Positions 26,098-35,529 of a stretch of DNA of 60,711 nucleotides are shown here, piece by piece. The stretch comes from Cupriavidus nantongensis (GTDB lineage Bacteria > Pseudomonadota > Gammaproteobacteria > Burkholderiales > Burkholderiaceae), in NCBI RefSeq assembly GCF_001598055.1, contig NZ_CP014846.1, positions 1 through 60,711 of the forward strand, written 5' to 3'. The notes beneath the pieces were generated by a model. That model was not told the DNA's origin. It saw only the letters and a list, made by a program, of their open reading frames with translations, and ran no database searches. The position numbers were made by a program, and so were the translations under genes. How positions within the stretch are numbered: position 1 is the first letter of the stretch; each line of letters begins with the position of its first letter.

Positions 26098-26988
26098 TCA
26101 CTTCCTCCGGGAGATAGTCACGCGGTCTTGGCTTCCACCAACACCGGCAATCAGGATCGCGCGGTCAAACACCGTGTCCACGATGTAGCGATTGCCCTGC
26201 ACGCGATAGTTCACCATCACGGTTTCCTCGTCGCGGAAGATGCCGCCCTCGCGGCGCACGACCAGGAGCGTCGGCGCTTCGGTTTGCTCCATCGTTCCGG
26301 GCATTTCGATGATGGTCTTGCGGCCATCGTTGAACACACGCACCGGCTTCCAGCTCGCCGAGCCGGACAGGTCATAGTCGAACTTGAGATCGCCCAGGTA
26401 CTCGCCGGTCTGCGGGATGGTGCGGTCGGTGCGTTCTTGCGTTTCGCGGCGCTGGATCGCGTCCCACTTCGCAAGCGCGTCCTCGGGGTAGGTGAACGAG
26501 ACTTGCGGCATGTACTCGGTGCGATGCGAGCGCAGGCGCAGGTGATAGGCGCGGCGGTTCGTCGTCACGATGAGGCTGGTTTCCAGGCCAACATCCATCG
26601 GCTTGATGATGAGGTGCTGCACTTCGTTGGGGCCGCTGCCGGTGATGGCCGGCTCGACCGTCCACCGGGCCGTGTCGCCCAGGTTGATCGAGTTGACTTG
26701 CTCGCCTGGCTGCAAGGCCACGTCGCACACCTGGAGCACCGCGCACACGATGCTGGGCTGCTGCGCGCCGAACAGGAACTTGATCGCGCCATTGGAGCCG
26801 GCGACGGGCTTCATGCCGGTGGCAGCGCCCGCGTTCCATCGCTTCGCAATGTCGATGGCCGCGCGCTCTTGAGGCGTCAGCGTCGGGTTCTTGCCGGTGA
26901 AATACTTGTCGGCCAGGTCATCGGCGGCCAGGGCCAGGGTGGGCGACAGCAGCGCAGCGCCCAAGGCGACAACGGAAAAGATTTTCTT
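26098..26988 (-). CDS. trbG: TrbG, VirB9-like channel protein
   Basis: 296 residues from ATG 26988, chosen because AAGGA precedes it and a signal peptide follows at once (FSVVALGAALLSPTLALA). VirB9/CagX marks: IVCAVLQVCDVALQPGEQVN, HLIIKPMDVGLETSLIVTTN, RRAYHLRLRSHR, and the C-terminal WKPVRVFNDGRKTIIEMP. Forms the outer-membrane core with TrbH and TrbI. Confidence 0.93.
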   Translation of the reverse strand, partial: KKIFSVVALGAALLSPTLALAADDLADKYFTGKNPTLTPQERAAIDIAKRWNAGAATGMKPVAGSNGAIKFLFGAQQPSIVCAVLQVCDVALQPGEQVNSINLGDTARWTVEPAITGSGPNEVQHLIIKPMDVGLETSLIVTTNRRAYHLRLRSHRTEYMPQVSFTYPEDALAKWDAIQRRETQERTDRTIPQTGEYLGDLKFDYDLSGSASWKPVRVFNDGRKTIIEMPGTMEQTEAPTLLVVRREGGIFRDEETVMVNYRVQGNRYIVDTVFDRAILIAGVGGSQDRVTISRRK

Positions 26989-27008
26989 CATGGTGAATGT
27001 CCTTGGGT

Positions 27009-27797
27009 TCATTGAACGCGCGACCAGGAGTAGTCCCGCACGTACACGCTTAGGGGGTTGTTCCGAAGTTGCTCATCCGTGGTTTGCGGCGTGACTTCCG
27101 CGACGTACACAGTGACCAGCGCACGCCAGATCGCGGGCTTGCCCTTCGGTGTGCCTTGACGGTCGCGGGCGGTTTCTTCCCACTCGACTTGCCAGGTGTC
27201 CGGCGTCTGCGGGATGGCCGTCTTGATCTCGACGTTCACCATTTCCTTTTCAGCGCGACGGAACGGGCTGGCATCCGGGGTGCCGTTCAACCACTCATTC
27301 ATCTTTGGCGTTGCCGGATCGTTGGGCGACAACTTGGCGTACACGCGGAACACAGAGCGGCGCTGCAAGGCCACGTCCGGCGTGACCGTGCGGGCGTCGG
27401 TGATGAACTCGGCGACCGTCGCATGGATGACGCGGGCATCGGCCTTCGAGGCCGCTTGCACCGGGCCGGCGGCCACTGTCTGGCCGAGCTTGTCCACTTC
27501 CACCACGTAGGGGATGAACTTCGACTGGCTGCCGATGTGGATCACGCCGCCGACGCCGGCGAGCGCGACCAACAGCGACAAGATGCCGATCACTTGCCAG
27601 GTCTGGCGAGACGACACGACGCCGCCCACGTGATCGTTCCAGGTGCGACGAGCGGCCAGATAGGGGTTCTCGGCCTCGCCCTGGCGTCGGCCGCCTTCCA
27701 GCGGTTCATCGGTCTGCCGAGGGTCGCGCTTGTCGCGTCCTGCGGCCGTGGCGGGCTTCTTGAAGATCAAGCCCTTGAGGGTGTCGGCAAAGCTCAT
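27009..27797 (-). CDS. trbF: TrbF, VirB8-like inner-membrane protein
   Basis: 262 residues; cytoplasmic N-terminus, membrane helix IGILSLLVALAGVGGVIHIG (about 70-89), periplasmic VirB8 domain ending LSVYVRDYSWSRVQ. Its start overlaps the trbE stop by ATGA. Nucleates channel assembly. Confidence 0.92.
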   Translation of the reverse strand: MSFADTLKGLIFKKPATAAGRDKRDPRQTDEPLEGGRRQGEAENPYLAARRTWNDHVGGVVSSRQTWQVIGILSLLVALAGVGGVIHIGSQSKFIPYVVEVDKLGQTVAAGPVQAASKADARVIHATVAEFITDARTVTPDVALQRRSVFRVYAKLSPNDPATPKMNEWLNGTPDASPFRRAEKEMVNVEIKTAIPQTPDTWQVEWEETARDRQGTPKGKPAIWRALVTVYVAEVTPQTTDEQLRNNPLSVYVRDYSWSRVQ

Positions 27798-30352
27798 GCG
27801 GCCTCCAGGTAGTCATTGAGATTCAGATTGCGGCCGGCCAGCCAGTGATCGACCCACTCATGGCCGAACTTCGCTTGCAGGCTCTTGATGGCGGCGACCG
27901 ATTCCTTGTCGGACGCGCCGACGAAGGCCAGGGCCAGCGGCCCCAGGGCGAGGTCATAGAGGCGGCGGCCGTTCTCGGAGACGTAGTAGTACTGCCGCTT
28001 CGGAACCGCCGTGGCGAGGATTTCGATTTGCCGCTTGTTGAGGCCCATGCGGCGATAGAGCGCCGCCGTGTCCTCGTCGCGGGCATAGACGTTCGGCAGG
28101 AAAATCTTGGTCGCGGTCGATTCCACGATCACATCCAAGATGCCCGAGTTGGCCGCGTCGGAAAGGCTTTGCGTAGCCATGAGCACCAGGCAGTTCGCCT
28201 TGCGCAAGACCTTGAGCCATTCCCGAATCTTGGCGCGGAACGCCGGGTGGCCCAGCATCAACCAGGCTTCGTCCAGGATGATGACGGCCGGCTGGCCTTT
28301 AAGGCCGCGCTCGATGCGGCGGAACAGGTACAGCAGCACCGGCAGCGCGAACTTCTCGCCGAGGTTCATCAGCTCTTCGATCTCGAACACCGTGAAGTCG
28401 GAGAGCGACAGGCCATCCTCTTCGGCATCGAGCAGGTGGCCCATCGAGCCGTCCACCGTGTATTGCTTGATGGCCTCGCGGATCGCTTCGTCCTGGATCG
28501 TCACCGAGAACTCGGAGAGCGTGCGCGCGCCGCTGGCGTGCATGCTCATGATCGCGTGGCCGATCTCGTTGCGCTGCCCTGGCGTGGTGTCCACGCCGTT
28601 GAGCGCAAGGATCGTGTCGATCCACTCCATCGCCCAAGCCCGATCCGCCTTCGTTTCGAGGAACTGGAGCGGGCAGAAGGCCAGGCGGTCATCGTCGGCG
28701 GCCACCGTGAAGTGCAGGCCAGTCTTGCCCTTCGAGCCGGCATTGATTGCGGCCGCGAGCGGGTACATCGACATGCCCTTGTCGAAGGCGTAGATCGACA
28801 TGCCGGCATAGCGCCGGAGCTGCGCGGCGATGATGCCCAGGTGCGTCGATTTGCCCGCGCCGGTCGGGCCGAACATGAAGGTGTGGCCCAGGTCGCGCAC
28901 GTGCAGGTTCAGCCGGAAGGGCGTAGCGCCGACCGTGACGCAGTGCATGAGCGCCGGGGCCAGCGGCGGGTACATCGGGCACGGCGCGGTGGCGCTGCCC
29001 GTCCAGATGGAGCTTGTCGGCAGCAGGTCGGCCAGGTTCATCGTGTTGATGAGCGGCCGGCGCACGTTCTCGACGCCGTGGCCGGGCAAGCTGCCCAGGT
29101 AGGCGTCCATCGTGTTGATCGTCTCGATGCGCGCCGCGAAGGCCAGCCGGTTGATGGCCTTCTCGACCGACAGCGCGGCGGCCGCCAGGCGCTCCCGATC
29201 CTCATCCATCAACACGACCACGGACGTGAAGTAGCCGGCGGCCACCAGGCCGCTATTGACCTCGGCGATGGCCGCCTCGGCATCGGCCACCATCGTTGCC
29301 GCGTCCTGGTTGACGCTGCCGGTGTTGGTGTTGAAAACCTGGTCGAAGAAGCCGCGAATCTTCTGCTTCCACTTCTTGCGGAACTTGTCCAGGTGCTTCA
29401 AGGACTCGTGCTGATCCATGAAGATGAAGCGGCTCGACCAGCGGTATTCACTCGGCAGCTCGGCCAGGGCCGACAGCAGGCCAGGCGTTGACTCCAAGGG
29501 GAAGCCTTCGAGGGACACCACCTGGATGAACTTGCGGCCGATCTTCGGAACGACGCCGCCCCACAGCTCTTGCCCGCCGATCACGGCGTCCAAGTACATC
29601 GGGTTGCTGGGGAGCTGCACCGGGTGATAGTTGCCGGTCACGCAGAACTGCAACCAGCTCAGGAAGTCGTCATGCGTGACTTCCCTGCCCTCTTCCGTGG
29701 CGATCTTGTGGCCCTTCAAGCGCGTGAGCTTGACGGCCGAGGACATGCGCGATTCCAGGCTGCGGATTTCGCGCTTGAACTGCTCGATGAGGCCCACGGT
29801 GCGGGCCGTGTGGTCGGGCGTCACCGCGTCATCGTCAAACATCAGCTCAACGAACTTGCGCTGGGCCAGCACTGGCGGAAACCAGGTCACGGCGAATACG
29901 AAGTGCCCTTCGTACATCGTGCCCAGGCCCTCGAAGAGCCGCCGGCGCTCTTCATCAATGGCGGCCGACACCGGATCGGTGAAGGTGGAGACGCCGCGCT
30001 CGGAGTAGTTGGGTGCCGGCCGGCGCACGGCATCGACATGAACCATCCAGCCGCTGCCCAGGCCCGCCAGGGCCTGGTTGATGCGGAAGGACACCATTTC
30101 CCGCTGCTCTTCGGTGCTGCTGGCGTTGTCATCCCCTTGGTACAGCCAGGCGGCCATAAAGGAGCCGTTCTTGCCCACGATCACGCCGTCATCGACCACG
30201 GCGGCATAGTTGAGCAAGTCGGCCAGGCCCGCGTCCTTCGACCGATGCTTCTTGAGCTTCAGCTCGGCATCGACCTGACGGATACGGGCAAAGAGGATGA
30301 GCAACAGAACCGCACCGAGTACAGCAATGCCAATTGCGATTGCTTCGATCAT
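27794..30352 (-). CDS. trbE: TrbE, VirB4-like secretion ATPase
   Basis: 852 residues, typical length. N-terminal hydrophobic segment, CagE/VirB4 domain, then Walker A FMFGPTGAGKSTHLG (about 457-471), and Walker B PAVIILDEAWLMLGHP; also LVLMATQSLSDAANSGILD. It powers assembly and pilus dynamics at the inner membrane. Overlaps trbD by 4 bp and trbF by 4 bp, so the block is translationally coupled. Confidence 0.95.
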   Translation of the reverse strand: MIEAIAIGIAVLGAVLLLILFARIRQVDAELKLKKHRSKDAGLADLLNYAAVVDDGVIVGKNGSFMAAWLYQGDDNASSTEEQREMVSFRINQALAGLGSGWMVHVDAVRRPAPNYSERGVSTFTDPVSAAIDEERRRLFEGLGTMYEGHFVFAVTWFPPVLAQRKFVELMFDDDAVTPDHTARTVGLIEQFKREIRSLESRMSSAVKLTRLKGHKIATEEGREVTHDDFLSWLQFCVTGNYHPVQLPSNPMYLDAVIGGQELWGGVVPKIGRKFIQVVSLEGFPLESTPGLLSALAELPSEYRWSSRFIFMDQHESLKHLDKFRKKWKQKIRGFFDQVFNTNTGSVNQDAATMVADAEAAIAEVNSGLVAAGYFTSVVVLMDEDRERLAAAALSVEKAINRLAFAARIETINTMDAYLGSLPGHGVENVRRPLINTMNLADLLPTSSIWTGSATAPCPMYPPLAPALMHCVTVGATPFRLNLHVRDLGHTFMFGPTGAGKSTHLGIIAAQLRRYAGMSIYAFDKGMSMYPLAAAINAGSKGKTGLHFTVAADDDRLAFCPLQFLETKADRAWAMEWIDTILALNGVDTTPGQRNEIGHAIMSMHASGARTLSEFSVTIQDEAIREAIKQYTVDGSMGHLLDAEEDGLSLSDFTVFEIEELMNLGEKFALPVLLYLFRRIERGLKGQPAVIILDEAWLMLGHPAFRAKIREWLKVLRKANCLVLMATQSLSDAANSGILDVIVESTATKIFLPNVYARDEDTAALYRRMGLNKRQIEILATAVPKRQYYYVSENGRRLYDLALGPLALAFVGASDKESVAAIKSLQAKFGHEWVDHWLAGRNLNLNDYLEAA

Positions 30353-30660
30353 TTGTATTGCTTCCCTTGACTCGGCGTGTTTTCACGGAAGGGCGTGCTG
30401 CGAGCCGGGTAGTACGGCTTGTACCGGCGGTGCCGCAGGTACACGTGTCGCAGCTTCGGGTCGGACTTCGCCATGAGGCGCAGCACGAATAACGCGCCGA
30501 ACCACAAGGCGATGCCGAACACCGTTGCCCTCACTTCTTGGGCGCTGAAAATCAGCGCCCCGGCCAGCAGGCCCGAGAACATCACCAGCTCGCGGTCGCC
30601 ACCCATGAACAGGTTTTCTCGGTTGCCGGCCCTACGGATGGGGATCGCGCGCAGTGCCAT
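30349..30660 (-). CDS. trbD: TrbD, VirB3-like membrane protein
   Basis: 103 residues, two hydrophobic stretches (LVMFSGLLAGALIFSAQEV and TVFGIALWFGALFVLRLMA), basic tail. Partner of TrbE. Position between prepilin trbC and trbE is as in all P-type systems. Confidence 0.9.
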   Translation of the reverse strand: MALRAIPIRRAGNRENLFMGGDRELVMFSGLLAGALIFSAQEVRATVFGIALWFGALFVLRLMAKSDPKLRHVYLRHRRYKPYYPARSTPFRENTPSQGKQYK

Positions 30661-30663
30661 GAC

Positions 30664-31128
30664 TTACCCCGCGATGTGGCCGCGTTCGGCCCAGCGTGCG
30701 ATGGCTTCACCAGGGAAGCCGGCCATGTCCAGCGCCGCGACCTTGGCCTGGTGCAGCACGCCATCGGTCAGGGCGGCGATTTCCGCGCCACGGCCGAAGA
30801 AGGTGCTCATCATGTTCTGCGCGCCGACCAGCAGGGCCATGACCAGGACGATGAAGATCAACGTGCGGAAGAAGCCGTTGAGTTCGCCGCCGAAGATCAA
30901 GATGCCGCCGGCGACAACGATGCCGATGATCGACAGCGCGAAGGCCACCGGGCCGGTGACGCTGTTGCGCAGGTTGGTCAACCAGCCTTCATACGGCAGG
31001 GAACCGCCGGTGCCTTCGGAGGCGAAAGCGTGCTGGGGGGCCAGCAGGAAGAACGCCAAGAGGGCGAACATGCCCAGGTAGAACACGGCGCGGCTGTCGA
31101 AGCGGAACGCGGGAAGGGTCGATTGCAT
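30664..31128 (-). CDS. trbC: TrbC, prepilin of the conjugative pilus
   Basis: 154 residues. Signal sequence [20 protein letters not shown], then a core with two hydrophobic helices ([20 protein letters not shown] and [19 protein letters not shown]). In RP4 TrbC is trimmed by host and by TraF and then made circular; the TraF gene is also present here at 51717. Confidence 0.9.
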   Translation of the reverse strand: MQSTLPAFRFDSRAVFYLGMFALLAFFLLAPQHAFASEGTGGSLPYEGWLTNLRNSVTGPVAFALSIIGIVVAGGILIFGGELNGFFRTLIFIVLVMALLVGAQNMMSTFFGRGAEIAALTDGVLHQAKVAALDMAGFPGEAIARWAERGHIAG

Positions 31129-31157
31129 GGGTCTAAGCTCCTTACAGGGTTACAGGG

Positions 31158-32123
31158 TTACAGGGTTTTGGTTGCGTACTGGCCGTTGGCGTAGCCGGAA
31201 ACCTCAAGGATTTCCTGGATGCGCCGCGAGCCGTCAGGGGTGCGGGCGATATGAACGACCACGTGAACCGCCTCGCCTATCAGCGGTTCAATGGGTTTGG
31301 GTGAATCGGGGTGCATGCTGATGAGCATGGCGAGCCGATCAAGGCCCGCTTTGGCGTTGTTTGCGTGCAGGGTTGCGGCTCCTCCTTCGTGCCCGGTGTT
31401 CCAGGCCATCAACAGATCAAGTGCTTCGGGGCCGCGCACTTCGCCGACCAGGATGCGGTCGGGCCGCATGCGCAGCGTGGTCTTGAGCAGCGCCGTCATG
31501 GTCACGTCGATGCTGGTGTGGTACTGGACGTAGTTCTCGGCGGCGCACTGGATTTCGCCGGTGTCCTCGATGATGAAAACCCGTTCGGTCGGGTCTTGAA
31601 GCACCATCTCGTTGATGATCGCGTTCACCAGCGTGGTCTTGCCCGAGCCGGTGCCGCCGATCACCAGGATGTTCCGGTGGGCACGCACGGCGGCAATCAA
31701 GGAATCGCGCTGCTGCGCGGTCATGATTCCGCGCTCGACGTACTGCGCCAGGGTGAAGATGGCGACCGCCTTCTTGCGGATCGCAAAGGTCGGTGCGGGC
31801 ACGACCGGGGGGAGCTGGCCGGCAAAGCGGCTACCGTCTAGCGGGAACTCGCCTTCCAGGATCGGCCGCTGCCGCGTGACTTCCTTGCCGTGGTAGCCGG
31901 CAATGGTTTCGATCATGGCTTGGGCCTGCGCGAAGCGAAGGGTGCCGATGCACTTCATCGGCTCGCCCAGCTTCTCCTGCCAGACTTTGCCGTCCGCGTT
32001 GAGCATGATTTCAACGGTCTTGGGATCGTTCAGAGCTGCCAACAGCTCCGGCCCCATGTCGCGTTCGAGCTTCTTCTTCGCCCGTTCCTTGATCGTGTTG
32101 TGTTCCAGCTTCTGTTCGGTCAT
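31158..32123 (-). CDS. trbB: TrbB, VirB11-like secretion ATPase
   Basis: 321 residues from ATG 32123 (15 more codons are open upstream but MTEQKLEHN is the usual start). Walker A IGGTGSGKTTLVNAI, Asp box FIIEDTGEIQC, Walker B and His box RPDRILVGEVRGPEALDLL, HEGGAATLHANNA. Hexameric traffic ATPase at the base of the channel; first gene of the trb operon. Confidence 0.95.
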   Translation of the reverse strand: MTEQKLEHNTIKERAKKKLERDMGPELLAALNDPKTVEIMLNADGKVWQEKLGEPMKCIGTLRFAQAQAMIETIAGYHGKEVTRQRPILEGEFPLDGSRFAGQLPPVVPAPTFAIRKKAVAIFTLAQYVERGIMTAQQRDSLIAAVRAHRNILVIGGTGSGKTTLVNAIINEMVLQDPTERVFIIEDTGEIQCAAENYVQYHTSIDVTMTALLKTTLRMRPDRILVGEVRGPEALDLLMAWNTGHEGGAATLHANNAKAGLDRLAMLISMHPDSPKPIEPLIGEAVHVVVHIARTPDGSRRIQEILEVSGYANGQYATKTL

Positions 32124-32437
32124 TCCGTGTATCCCATGTATGTGATTTGCGTGCTGCCCTGACCGCACGCATTCTACACAGGTTCATACGATATACCGAA
32201 GTCTTTTGACGAGCAAGCAAACGGAATGACGGATTGAGTGTTTTCAATCGTGTCCCGAGCTGATCGCAATAGAAACAACGCGGCGCATGCTCCGTGCGCC
32301 TCGCACCGAACCTATGGCTTGCGTTGTGGGTGTTCCGGGGGTTGAGCCACCCCGGCGGGCTTTAGCGGCTAAAAAGTGCTGGCTTCTGCTGGCTCAGTTC
32401 CTTGCCGCGTCCCTTCCCTGCTTTCTTTCTTGGCGTC
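32124..32437. promoter_or_regulatory. trbB promoter region with KorB operator
   Basis: Gap of 314 bp between trbA and trbB on the minus strand. It holds a perfect KorB site, TTTAGCGGCTAAA, at 32361-32373, some 240 bp upstream of the trbB start. The trbB promoter and the TrbA operator must also lie here; I could not place the -35/-10 with confidence. Confidence 0.7.
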
Positions 32438-32815
32438 CTACCCCCGGAGCTTCTTGCGGGCGGCCTCGCCCCACTTCTTGACGATGAATGCCTGATGCGA
32501 CGGTAGCACCGCCGCCACTCGCTCGAAACCGGCAGGAAGGCTCTGCGGAGCCTTGCCGCCGGCCAGGGCATCGAGCGTGTCCTTGTCCAAGTCGGTTGAT
32601 TCAAGCAGAAGGGGCAACGGCGCATCAAGGGCCTTGGCAATGTCCTGCATGACCTTGAGGGACGGATTGGCCTTGCCCGTAGTGAGATCGGACAGGAAGG
32701 AGATCGAAACCCCCGACCTGTCCGATAGCTCCTTTTTCGTCATGTGGCGCTCATCAAGCAGCCGCAGCACGTTCGTGAAGAAGATGTAGTTATACAAAGG
32801 CGTCGCCTTGCGCAT
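32438..32815 (-). CDS. trbA: TrbA, global transcription repressor
   Basis: 125 residues. XRE-type helix-turn-helix DERHMTKKELSDRSGVSISF with LSDLTTGKANPS, then a C-terminal block FERVAAVLPSHQAFIVKKWG shared with KorA and KlcB of the same plasmid. It represses trb and tra promoters so that mating genes are only weakly expressed. Transcribed divergently from ssb/trfA from a shared, KorA/KorB-controlled region. Confidence 0.93.
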   Translation of the reverse strand: MRKATPLYNYIFFTNVLRLLDERHMTKKELSDRSGVSISFLSDLTTGKANPSLKVMQDIAKALDAPLPLLLESTDLDKDTLDALAGGKAPQSLPAGFERVAAVLPSHQAFIVKKWGEAARKKLRG

Positions 32816-32906
32816 GGGCGGCTCGAAATTTTAGCCGCTAAAGTTCTTGACCTCGGAATTAGGTTTAGCTAAACTCTAGGCTTCATCACAGCCTGGAGAG
32901 CTACGC
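32816..32906 (+). promoter_or_regulatory. trfA promoter with KorA and KorB operators
   Basis: -35 TTGACC at 32847-32852 and -10 TAAACT at 32870-32875, spaced 17. A perfect KorA operator GTTTAGCTAAAC (32863-32874) covers the -10. A perfect KorB operator TTTAGCCGCTAAA (32830-32842) is just upstream of the -35. The opposite-facing trbA promoter shares this 91-bp gap, so both are under joint KorA/KorB repression. Confidence 0.9.
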
Positions 32907-33245
32907 ATGAGCCATAACCAATTCCAGTTTATCGGCAATCTTACCCGTGATACTGATGTTCGCCATAGCGAAAACAGCGCCCGCGCCGTATTCGACCTGG
33001 CCGTGAACCGCGTGTGGCGCGACCGCGCCGGCGAGAAGAAAGAGCAAACCGACTTCTTCCGCATCAAGTCGTTTGCCGGCCTGGCAGAGAACGCGGGCAA
33101 GTACCTTGGCAAAGGCTCCAAGGTGTTCGTCCAGGGCCGCATCGAGCCGACGAAGTTCGAGAAGGACGGCCAGACCGAGTACGGCTTTGACTTCATCGCC
33201 GACGTGATCGAGTACCTGGATACCAAGGAACCAGGCGGCAAATGA
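32907..33245 (+). CDS. ssb: Single-stranded DNA-binding protein Ssb
   Basis: 112 residues, an OB-fold SSB without the usual acidic tail: MSHNQFQFIGNLTRDTDVRH, FDLAVNRVWRDRAGEKKEQT, KGSKVFVQGRIEPTKF. Lies before trfA in one operon, as in all IncP plasmids, and is thought to support plasmid replication. Confidence 0.93.
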   Translation: MSHNQFQFIGNLTRDTDVRHSENSARAVFDLAVNRVWRDRAGEKKEQTDFFRIKSFAGLAENAGKYLGKGSKVFVQGRIEPTKFEKDGQTEYGFDFIADVIEYLDTKEPGGK

Positions 33246-33293
33246 GAAACGCGCCCGGCCACAGGCCGGGCGTTATGCTAGGAGGACGAAGAT

Positions 33294-34517
33294 ATGCCGG
33301 ACAGTTTCGACGAGCAGGGCTACCGCCGCAAGCTCATCGACGGCGGGTTGAGTGAGGCCGACGCGACGGCGCTTGCCCGCCGCTACGCGGCCGAGCGCAA
33401 CGCGCAGGCCGGCACCGCCGGCGGGGCTTTCCGCCCCGCCGGTTCCCTCTTCGAGCTGCCGGACGGGCCGGCAGCGCCGGAGCCACCGCCACCGCCGCCC
33501 AGCGCGGCCGTGGCGCGCTCCGAGCGGATGGCGGCCGAGTCGGCCGAGCTGGCGCGGACTATGGGCCTTCCGCCCGAGCCGCGAACCGTGGTCAACACCT
33601 TGGCCGAGAAAGTCAGCGGCGTGACCGCCGAACGGAGAACGCAACAGATGGCGACCAAGAAAACGACCGAGAAGCCGGCCAGTGCCACCGGCGAGCTGGC
33701 CGAGCAGGTCAGCCAGGCCAAGCAGGCCGCCTTGCTCAAGCACACGAAGCAGCAGATCAAGGACATGCAGCTTTCCTTGTTCGACCTCGCGCCGTGGCCC
33801 GACCACATGCGGGCCATGCCCAACGACTTCGGCCGGTCGGCGATCTTCACGACCAGGAACAAGAAGGTGCCCCGCGCCGCCTTGCAGCGCGAGGCGATCT
33901 ACCACATCAGCAAGGACGTGGAGATCACCTTTACCGGCATCGAGCTACGCGCCGACAGCGACGAGCTGGTGTTTGCCCAGGTGCTCGAATACGCGAAGCG
34001 CACGCCGCTGGGCGAGCCGGTCACGTTCACGTTCTACGAGATTTGCCAGGACTTGGGCTGGTCGATCAATGGCCGCTACTACAAGCAGGCCGAGGACTGC
34101 CTTTCGCGGCTGCAAGCGTCCGCGATGCAGTTCTCTTCCCAGCGGCTGGGCCGCCTGGAATCCGTGTCGCTGATCCGGCGCTTCCGCATCCTGGATCGCG
34201 GCAAGCGCACGTCGCGCTGCCAGGTCGAGATCGACACCGAAATGGTGGTGCTGTTCGCCGGCGACCACTACACGAAATTCGTGTGGGAGAAGTACCGCAA
34301 GCTGTCGCCCACCGCGCGGCGGATGTTCGACTACTTTGCCACGCACAAGGAGCCGTACCCGCTCAAGCTGGAGACGTTCCGGCTCATGTGCGGTTCGGAT
34401 TCCACCCGCGTGAAGAAGTGGCGCGAGCAGGTCAGCGAGGCATGCGACGAGCTGCGCGAAAACGGCCTGGTGGACAGCGCCTGGATCAATGACGACCTGG
34501 TGCATTGCAAGCGATGA
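33294..34517 (+). CDS. trfA: TrfA, replication initiator (long form; internal start for short form)
   Basis: 407 residues (TrfA1). An in-frame ATG at 33648 (MATKKTTEKPAS) would give the shorter TrfA2 of 289 residues, as known for IncP plasmids. The conserved part includes QIKDMQLSLFDLAPWPDHMR, YHISKDVEITFTGIELRADS, YEICQDLGWSINGRYYKQAE and YRKLSPTARRMFDYFATHKE. It binds the oriV iterons at 35079-35355 and recruits host helicase; the long form helps in some hosts. The N-terminus has a Pro-rich tract (APEPPPPPPS). Confidence 0.95.
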   Translation: MPDSFDEQGYRRKLIDGGLSEADATALARRYAAERNAQAGTAGGAFRPAGSLFELPDGPAAPEPPPPPPSAAVARSERMAAESAELARTMGLPPEPRTVVNTLAEKVSGVTAERRTQQMATKKTTEKPASATGELAEQVSQAKQAALLKHTKQQIKDMQLSLFDLAPWPDHMRAMPNDFGRSAIFTTRNKKVPRAALQREAIYHISKDVEITFTGIELRADSDELVFAQVLEYAKRTPLGEPVTFTFYEICQDLGWSINGRYYKQAEDCLSRLQASAMQFSSQRLGRLESVSLIRRFRILDRGKRTSRCQVEIDTEMVVLFAGDHYTKFVWEKYRKLSPTARRMFDYFATHKEPYPLKLETFRLMCGSDSTRVKKWREQVSEACDELRENGLVDSAWINDDLVHCKR

Positions 34518-34538
34518 CCGCCGCCCTGCCCCTGGAGA

Positions 34539-34566
34539 GCCGCCCGAGATCGAGGCGGCTTTTTTT
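34539..34566 (+). terminator. Rho-independent terminator after trfA
   Basis: GCCGCC and GGCGGC arms followed by seven T, 20 bp after the trfA stop. The palindrome array starts directly after it. Confidence 0.85.
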
Positions 34567-34802
34567 CTCGAGCATCGCCGCTTCTGACGAGGGAGTTCCG
34601 GCCACCTGGTCGCGCGCACGTCGAGCTGCAGCATCGTCATTTCCGGCGAGGCTGGCCACGTCCAGGCCACGGTCGACCATCGCCACCTTTGACGATGAAC
34701 CGAGGGCCCCATCGCCAGTTCCGACGATGACGGCCGACGCCGGCGCTGGATCTCGCATCGCCGCTTCTGACGATGAGATCCACCCTTTGACACTTGAGGG
34801 GC
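34567..34802. repeat. Palindrome array 1 (after trfA terminator) ending in a single iteron
   Basis: Five or six imperfect palindromes of the CATCG[CT]C-N5-G[GA]CGATG family occur (near 34573, 34633, 34678, 34720 and 34756), with linkers such as CTCGAG, CGCACGTCGAGCTGCAG, GGTCGACC and GATGAGATCC. The same linkers recur in the arrays after kfrC and traC. A lone TrfA iteron TGACACTTGAGGGG is at 34788-34802. No gene is seen up to 35079 apart from GC-rich spacer. Confidence 0.85.
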
Positions 34803-35078
34803 CGAGCTGCGGGGGATTCTCCCGGCCGGCGGCCGCGAGAACCGGCTATGTCGTGCTGCGCATCGAGCCAGGCGGCAGAGCCGCCCGTCTCGCCCCTGGC
34901 GGGCTTCCAGCGCCTTCCCGACGCTCACCGGGCCGGTGGCCCTCGCCGCTGGGCTTTGCGGCCCTGACGGGCCTTCCTGGCCCGTTTCCGGGGCCTTCCC
35001 TGCCCTGCCCCACCGGCGCGGCCGTTGTGGACAGTTTCGGGACAAGTCGGCCGAGGCCGGCCGGCGCAGCCCTGACGT

Positions 35079-35475
35079 TGACACTTGAGGGGCAGCGGGG
35101 CCGGCGCGATGTTGACACTTGGGGGGCAGCGGCCGATTTCGGCCTGGTCGAGCCGTCCAGGCGGCCGCCGAGGCGGCCTAAGTGCCTGATCGGCATGGAG
35201 TTATCCACCGAAGTTGTGGATAACCCTGTTAGGAACCCTGCCCCGGTATTGACACTTGAGGGGCGGCCCTACTGACACTTGAGGGGCGCGGTTCTTGACA
35301 CTTGAGGGGCAGCGTATTGACACATGGGGGGCTTATCCATTGACACTTGAGGGGCGGCCTCTTCGCACTTTTCCTTGGCGTGACAACGGTTTACGCGCGT
35401 TTTTCGGTCATGCTAACCAGGTTTTTAACCGTCTTTATAACCTTTTTATATAACCAGGTAGTTTTAACCAGAGGC
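35079..35475. other. oriV: oriV, vegetative replication origin
   Basis: Five TrfA iterons (TGACACTTGAGGGGC or close variants) lie in tandem at 35250, 35273, 35296, 35318 and 35341, about 22-23 bp apart, with two more at 35079 and 35113. An inverted pair of DnaA boxes, TTATCCACC (35201-35209) and TGTGGATAA (35215-35223), precedes the cluster. An AT-rich melting region follows (35418-35475). This is the classical IncP-1 oriV order. An iteron in the opposite direction sits at 35853-35867. Confidence 0.95.
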
Positions 35476-35529
35476 TGGCGAAAAAAACGGCAACACGGCC
35501 CAAGCTGCCGCGCAGCATGACCGGCCGCC

